Below, in pieces: positions 60,986 through 64,000 of a stretch of 64,000 bases of DNA. The DNA is from JAIQFL01 sp035295745 (GTDB taxonomy: Bacteria; Acidobacteriota; Terriglobia; Bryobacterales; Bryobacteraceae): positions 124,001-188,000 of the forward strand of contig DATGIL010000034.1 of NCBI GenBank assembly GCA_035295745.1, given 5' to 3'. The translations under genes were made by a program, and so were the position numbers. Under the pieces are notes generated by a model. That model was not told the DNA's origin. It searched no databases and was given only the letters and a program-made list of their open reading frames with translations. Positions within the stretch are counted from its first letter, which is position 1. Each line of letters begins with the position of its first letter.

Positions 60986-62218
60986 ATGAGTATGTCCACA
61001 AGCACAATGCCAAATCAAGAAATCAGACACCCGAAGCCGCTGCCGGTGCCGAATAGCGACTTCTACGAATTCGCCGAGACGCTTCCCTCCGAGGAACTCG
61101 CAATCGTCAAGAAAGTACGCGCATACATGGAGACGAAGGTCGCGCCGATCATCAACAAGTATTGGGTCGAGGATTCATTTCCGTTCGAGTTGCTCCCGTC
61201 GTTCAAGGAGTTGAACCTCGCCGGTCTCGGCATGAAGGGCTACGGCTGCCCTGGCGGGAGCTCGCTGATGGTCGGGCTGGTCGCTATGAATATTGCGCGC
61301 ACCGATACGTCGTTCTGCACCTTCTATGGCGTCCACAGCGGCCTCGCGATGAATACCATCTACCTAATCGGCACCGAAGAGCAGAAGCAGAAGTGGTTGC
61401 CTCCGATGGCTCGCATGGAAAAGATCGGGTGCTGGGCGCTGACCGAGCCGCTGGTGGGCTCGGGGACTGGCGGCGGTCTGTTGACCACGGCGAAGCGGGA
61501 AGGTGAGACCTGGATCCTCAACGGTCAAAAGCGATGGATCGGCAACGCCCCGTGGTGCGACCTCTCGATCATCTGGGCCCGCGATGTCGCCGACAACCAG
61601 GTCAAGGGTTTCATCGTTGAAAACAAGACGACGCCCGGGTTCAGCGTCGAGAAGATTCAGAACAAGATCGCGCTGAAGGTCGTGCAGAACGGCCAGATCA
61701 CGCTGAAGGATTGCCGGGTGCCCGATGAGAATCGTCTGCAGGGAGGCACCGGAACGTTTCGCGACACCAGGCTCGTGCTGCGTGGGACACGCCATGGCAG
61801 CGGGTGGGAGATCACGGGCACCCAGATGGGCGCCTATGAGAATGCGCTCAAGTACGCGCAGGAGCGTTTGCAGTTTGGAAAGCCGATCGGATCGTTCCAG
61901 CTCATTCAGGAGCTTCTCGCGAAGATGCTGGCCAACATCGTGGCGTGTCAATGCATGCTGGCCCGCTCGGTGCAACTGGAAACCGAAGGCAAGCTGACCG
62001 ATTCGCAGGCGGCAATTGTCAAGGCGTTCTGCACGTCGAAAGCGCGAGAGACTGTCTCGTGGGCTCGCGAACTCATGGGAGGCAACGGGATACTGGTCGA
62101 CTACAACGTGGCGCGCTTTTTTGCCGATGCCGAGGCGATCTATTCCTACGAAGGCACGTTCCAGATGCAGAACCTGATTATCGGTAAGGCCATAACAGGG
62201 TTCAGCGCGTTCGTCTAA
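60986..62218 (+). CDS. Acyl-CoA dehydrogenase, glutaryl-CoA dehydrogenase/ACX4-like
   Basis: The 410-residue flavoenzyme has CWALTEPLVGSGTGGGLLTT (FAD/substrate region), NGQKRWIGNAPWCDLSIIWA, YAQERLQFGKPIGSFQLIQE, and RELMGGNGILVDYNVARFFA. The catalytic Glu is in IYSYEGTFQMQNLIIGKAIT. The placement of YEGT near the C-terminus groups it with glutaryl-CoA dehydrogenases and plant ACX4. It oxidises an acyl-CoA to the enoyl-CoA with FAD. The enoyl-CoA hydratase follows 33 bp later. Its first codons are duplicated at 38198. Confidence 0.93.
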   Translation: MSMSTSTMPNQEIRHPKPLPVPNSDFYEFAETLPSEELAIVKKVRAYMETKVAPIINKYWVEDSFPFELLPSFKELNLAGLGMKGYGCPGGSSLMVGLVAMNIARTDTSFCTFYGVHSGLAMNTIYLIGTEEQKQKWLPPMARMEKIGCWALTEPLVGSGTGGGLLTTAKREGETWILNGQKRWIGNAPWCDLSIIWARDVADNQVKGFIVENKTTPGFSVEKIQNKIALKVVQNGQITLKDCRVPDENRLQGGTGTFRDTRLVLRGTRHGSGWEITGTQMGAYENALKYAQERLQFGKPIGSFQLIQELLAKMLANIVACQCMLARSVQLETEGKLTDSQAAIVKAFCTSKARETVSWARELMGGNGILVDYNVARFFADAEAIYSYEGTFQMQNLIIGKAITGFSAFV

Positions 62219-62251
62219 GACCCACGGCCCAGTTCACTTTAGGAGGGTTTT

Positions 62252-63055
62252 ATGAGTACTGCTGTAACAGGGTTATCACTCGAGAATGTTCTCTACGAAA
62301 AGAAGGCATCCATTGCCTACATCACGCTGAATCGTCCCAAGGTGCTCAACGCCCTGAATCATCGGACGTTTGAGGACTTGAAAACAGCTTTCGAGAATGC
62401 GCAAGGCGATGCCGAAGTGCGCGGCGTCGTCCTGACCGGAGCGGGTGATAAAGCGTTCATAGCCGGCGCCGACATCAGTGAACTCGCCACGACGACCGCG
62501 GTCGACGCGGAAGACGGCAGCCGCTTCGGCCAGGAAGTTCTCAACCTGATCGAGACTTTGGGCAAGCCGGTCATCGCCGCAATCAACGGCTTCGCGTTAG
62601 GAGGCGGCTGCGAAACGGCGATGGCGTGCACCATTCGTGTTGCTTCAGAGCATGCCAAGTTCGGCCAACCGGAAGTGAAATTGGGGCTCCTCCCCGGCGG
62701 TGGCGGAACGCAACGCTTGCCGCGGCTCATCGGAAAAGGCCGGGCTCTGCAGCTTATTCTCTCCGGAGAAATGATCGGGGCGCAGGAGGCCTATCGGATC
62801 GGGCTGGTAAACGAGGTCGTTCCAGCAACCGAAGTGATTCCCCGGGCCGAGGCAATTCTCAAACAGATCTTCGCCAACGCTCCGCTCGCCGTTAAGTACT
62901 CGATAGAGGCGGTGAACCGAGGATTGGAAACTAGCCAAGCCGAGGGTCAGGCGCTTGAGGCGTCCTTCTTTGGGCTTTGCGCTGGAACAGAAGACAAGAA
63001 GGAAGGTACGCAAGCGTTCCTGCAAAGGCGCGCGCCCAAATTCCAGGGGCGATGA
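62252..63055 (+). CDS. Enoyl-CoA hydratase/isomerase family protein
   Basis: The 267-residue crotonase starts MSTAVTGLSLENVLYEKKAS at ATG 62252 after AGGAGGG. It has TLNRPKVLNALNHRTFEDLK, the oxyanion loop AFIAGADISEL, NGFALGGGCETAMACTIRVA (first catalytic Glu) and GQPEVKLGLLPGGGGTQRLP (second Glu). Both Glu residues are present, so hydratase activity is likely. It acts on the product of the dehydrogenase upstream. Confidence 0.94.
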   Translation: MSTAVTGLSLENVLYEKKASIAYITLNRPKVLNALNHRTFEDLKTAFENAQGDAEVRGVVLTGAGDKAFIAGADISELATTTAVDAEDGSRFGQEVLNLIETLGKPVIAAINGFALGGGCETAMACTIRVASEHAKFGQPEVKLGLLPGGGGTQRLPRLIGKGRALQLILSGEMIGAQEAYRIGLVNEVVPATEVIPRAEAILKQIFANAPLAVKYSIEAVNRGLETSQAEGQALEASFFGLCAGTEDKKEGTQAFLQRRAPKFQGR

Positions 63056-63085
63056 AGCACAGCATTTGAACCTAAGGAGACTGCA

Positions 63086-64000
63086 ATGACGACTGACAAC
63101 ATTTTTTCGGGATTGAAGGTGGTTGACTTCTCGAGCTTCGTGGCTGGTCCCAGCGCCGCCGTGATCCTGGGTGACTTTGGCGCGGACGTGCTCAAAGTAG
63201 AGCCGCCGCTCGGCGACCCTTGGAGAAAAGGGAACCACATACCACCGCAACCGCAAGCCAAGGAACCGTATCAGTTTCACTTGGCCAACCGTAACAAACG
63301 CAGCATCGCGCTGGATCTGAAATCACCTGTCGCTCAACAGATTCTCGAGAAGCTCGCCAAATGGGCCGACGTGTTCGTTGTCAACACGCCGCACCATGCA
63401 CGCAAAAAGCTAAAGCTCGAATACGAGGATGTGGCGCAGTGGAATCCACGCTTGATCTACGCCGATCTCACGGGATTTGGCGAAAAGGGCCCCGATGCCG
63501 AACTGCCGGGATTCGATATCACGTCCTACTGGGCACGCAGCGGCCTCTTGTCGATGACGCGCGATGCGGGCGTCCCTCCCACCTGGCCCGTGGGCGGTAG
63601 CGGTGACAATGCTACTGCTGTCGGATTGTACTCGGCGATCGTCACCGCGCTCTATCGCCGTGAGCGCACCGGCACTGGCTCGCACGTCACAACTTCGCTG
63701 CTCGCCGAAGGGGTCTGGTCCGCCAGCGTTTCGATCCAGGCCGCGTTGAGCGGAGCGACATTTTCCGCTCCGCACGACCGGAAGAACCCAGCGAATGCTG
63801 CTTTGAACGTGTATCGGGCCTCTGACGGAACGTGGTTCGTGCTTATCGTCGATCAGAGCAAATTGGTGGCAGTCCTGAAAGCGATCGGCCGTGCTGAACT
63901 CCTGACGGATCCGCGCTTCTCAGATCCCGCGAAGTTGGCGGCAAACATGCCCCACTTGACCGCCATATTCGACGAAGTGTTTGCGGCGCAGCCGATGGCC
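63086..64000 (+). CDS. CaiB/BaiF family class III CoA-transferase (cut by window edge)
   Basis: It starts at ATG 63086 after AAGGAG; 305 residues are visible and the frame is open at the window end. LKVVDFSSFVAGPSAAVILG, DFGADVLKVEPPLGDPWR and NKRSIALDLKSPVAQQILEK are the class III CoA-transferase start. The catalytic Asp is likely in ELPGFDITSYWARSGLLSMT. It moves CoA between an acid and an acyl-CoA. With the dehydrogenase and hydratase it could activate and oxidise a dicarboxylic or branched acid. Glutarate is one reasonable guess. Confidence 0.9.
   Translation, partial: MTTDNIFSGLKVVDFSSFVAGPSAAVILGDFGADVLKVEPPLGDPWRKGNHIPPQPQAKEPYQFHLANRNKRSIALDLKSPVAQQILEKLAKWADVFVVNTPHHARKKLKLEYEDVAQWNPRLIYADLTGFGEKGPDAELPGFDITSYWARSGLLSMTRDAGVPPTWPVGGSGDNATAVGLYSAIVTALYRRERTGTGSHVTTSLLAEGVWSASVSIQAALSGATFSAPHDRKNPANAALNVYRASDGTWFVLIVDQSKLVAVLKAIGRAELLTDPRFSDPAKLAANMPHLTAIFDEVFAAQPMA

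Overview
The window looks like an Acidobacteriota chromosome, most likely the Bryobacterales/Solibacter lineage. The reasons are an ADOP-type MacB/FtsX permease and a second broken one, a VWFA-related acidobacterial-type protein, an Oar-like carboxypeptidase-regulatory TonB-dependent receptor, a cytochrome c/copper monooxygenase fusion, a CadC-like regulator with a periplasmic TolB/FlgO-like domain, and high GC with many secreted enzymes. This placement comes from gene content only; no rRNA or tRNA gene was seen.

Layout, left half. 1-6.1 kb (minus strand): ECF sigma factor (cut by the window edge), heme/copper monooxygenase, Tat-exported TIM-barrel protein, membrane protein with zinc ribbon, M28 peptidase. 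6.2-6.5 kb: eight-copy 44-bp tandem repeat. 6.6-11.8 kb: ADOP permease, VWFA protein, PRC-barrel and DUF6496-like basic protein. 12.3-14.2 kb: hslVU. 14.7-16.2 kb: partner-switching pair (anti-sigma ATPase, STAS) overlapping a GPP34 gene. 16.3-20.1 kb: cupin, moaA, nadA and a B12-type radical SAM gene whose apparent stop TGA is followed in frame by Ala-Glu-Pro and a hairpin. I read it as a CUAEP-tail selenoprotein. About 20.2-25.8 kb: a small integrative element (tyrosine integrase, decayed excisionase, SMI1/KNR4, RHH protein, Rep, serine resolvase) next to the selenoprotein tail. 26-33.6 kb: assorted secreted proteins, PAP2/haloperoxidase, ECF42-type sigma factor with DGPF partner, transglutaminase-like protein. 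33.7-37.9 kb: a graveyard with decayed esterase, membrane protein, two toxin-antitoxin loci with frameshifts, a broken ADOP gene and an IS remnant.

Right half, 38-64 kb, appears to be one regulatory neighbourhood. It holds a five-PAS histidine kinase, a single-domain response regulator, a FixJ-type response regulator, a tolC-ytcA-mdtN-mdtO type efflux operon, an Oar-like receptor translationally coupled to a 1960-residue kinase/AAA/GAF/PAS/histidine-kinase protein, and an acyl-CoA dehydrogenase/enoyl-CoA hydratase/CoA-transferase operon. Four promoters here carry the same box, (A/G)ATACC(TT/AA)(C/A)GT, three of them with a second half-site 17 bp upstream. The FixJ-type regulator is the natural candidate to bind it. 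The receiver-less sigma54-type activator at 38.4 kb sits behind a duplicate of the acyl-CoA dehydrogenase promoter and its first codons, and relics of other beta-oxidation genes follow.

The most notable items are the probable selenoprotein, the four-promoter regulon, and the promoter capture by the AAA+ activator. All calls come from reading the sequence; no database search was run.
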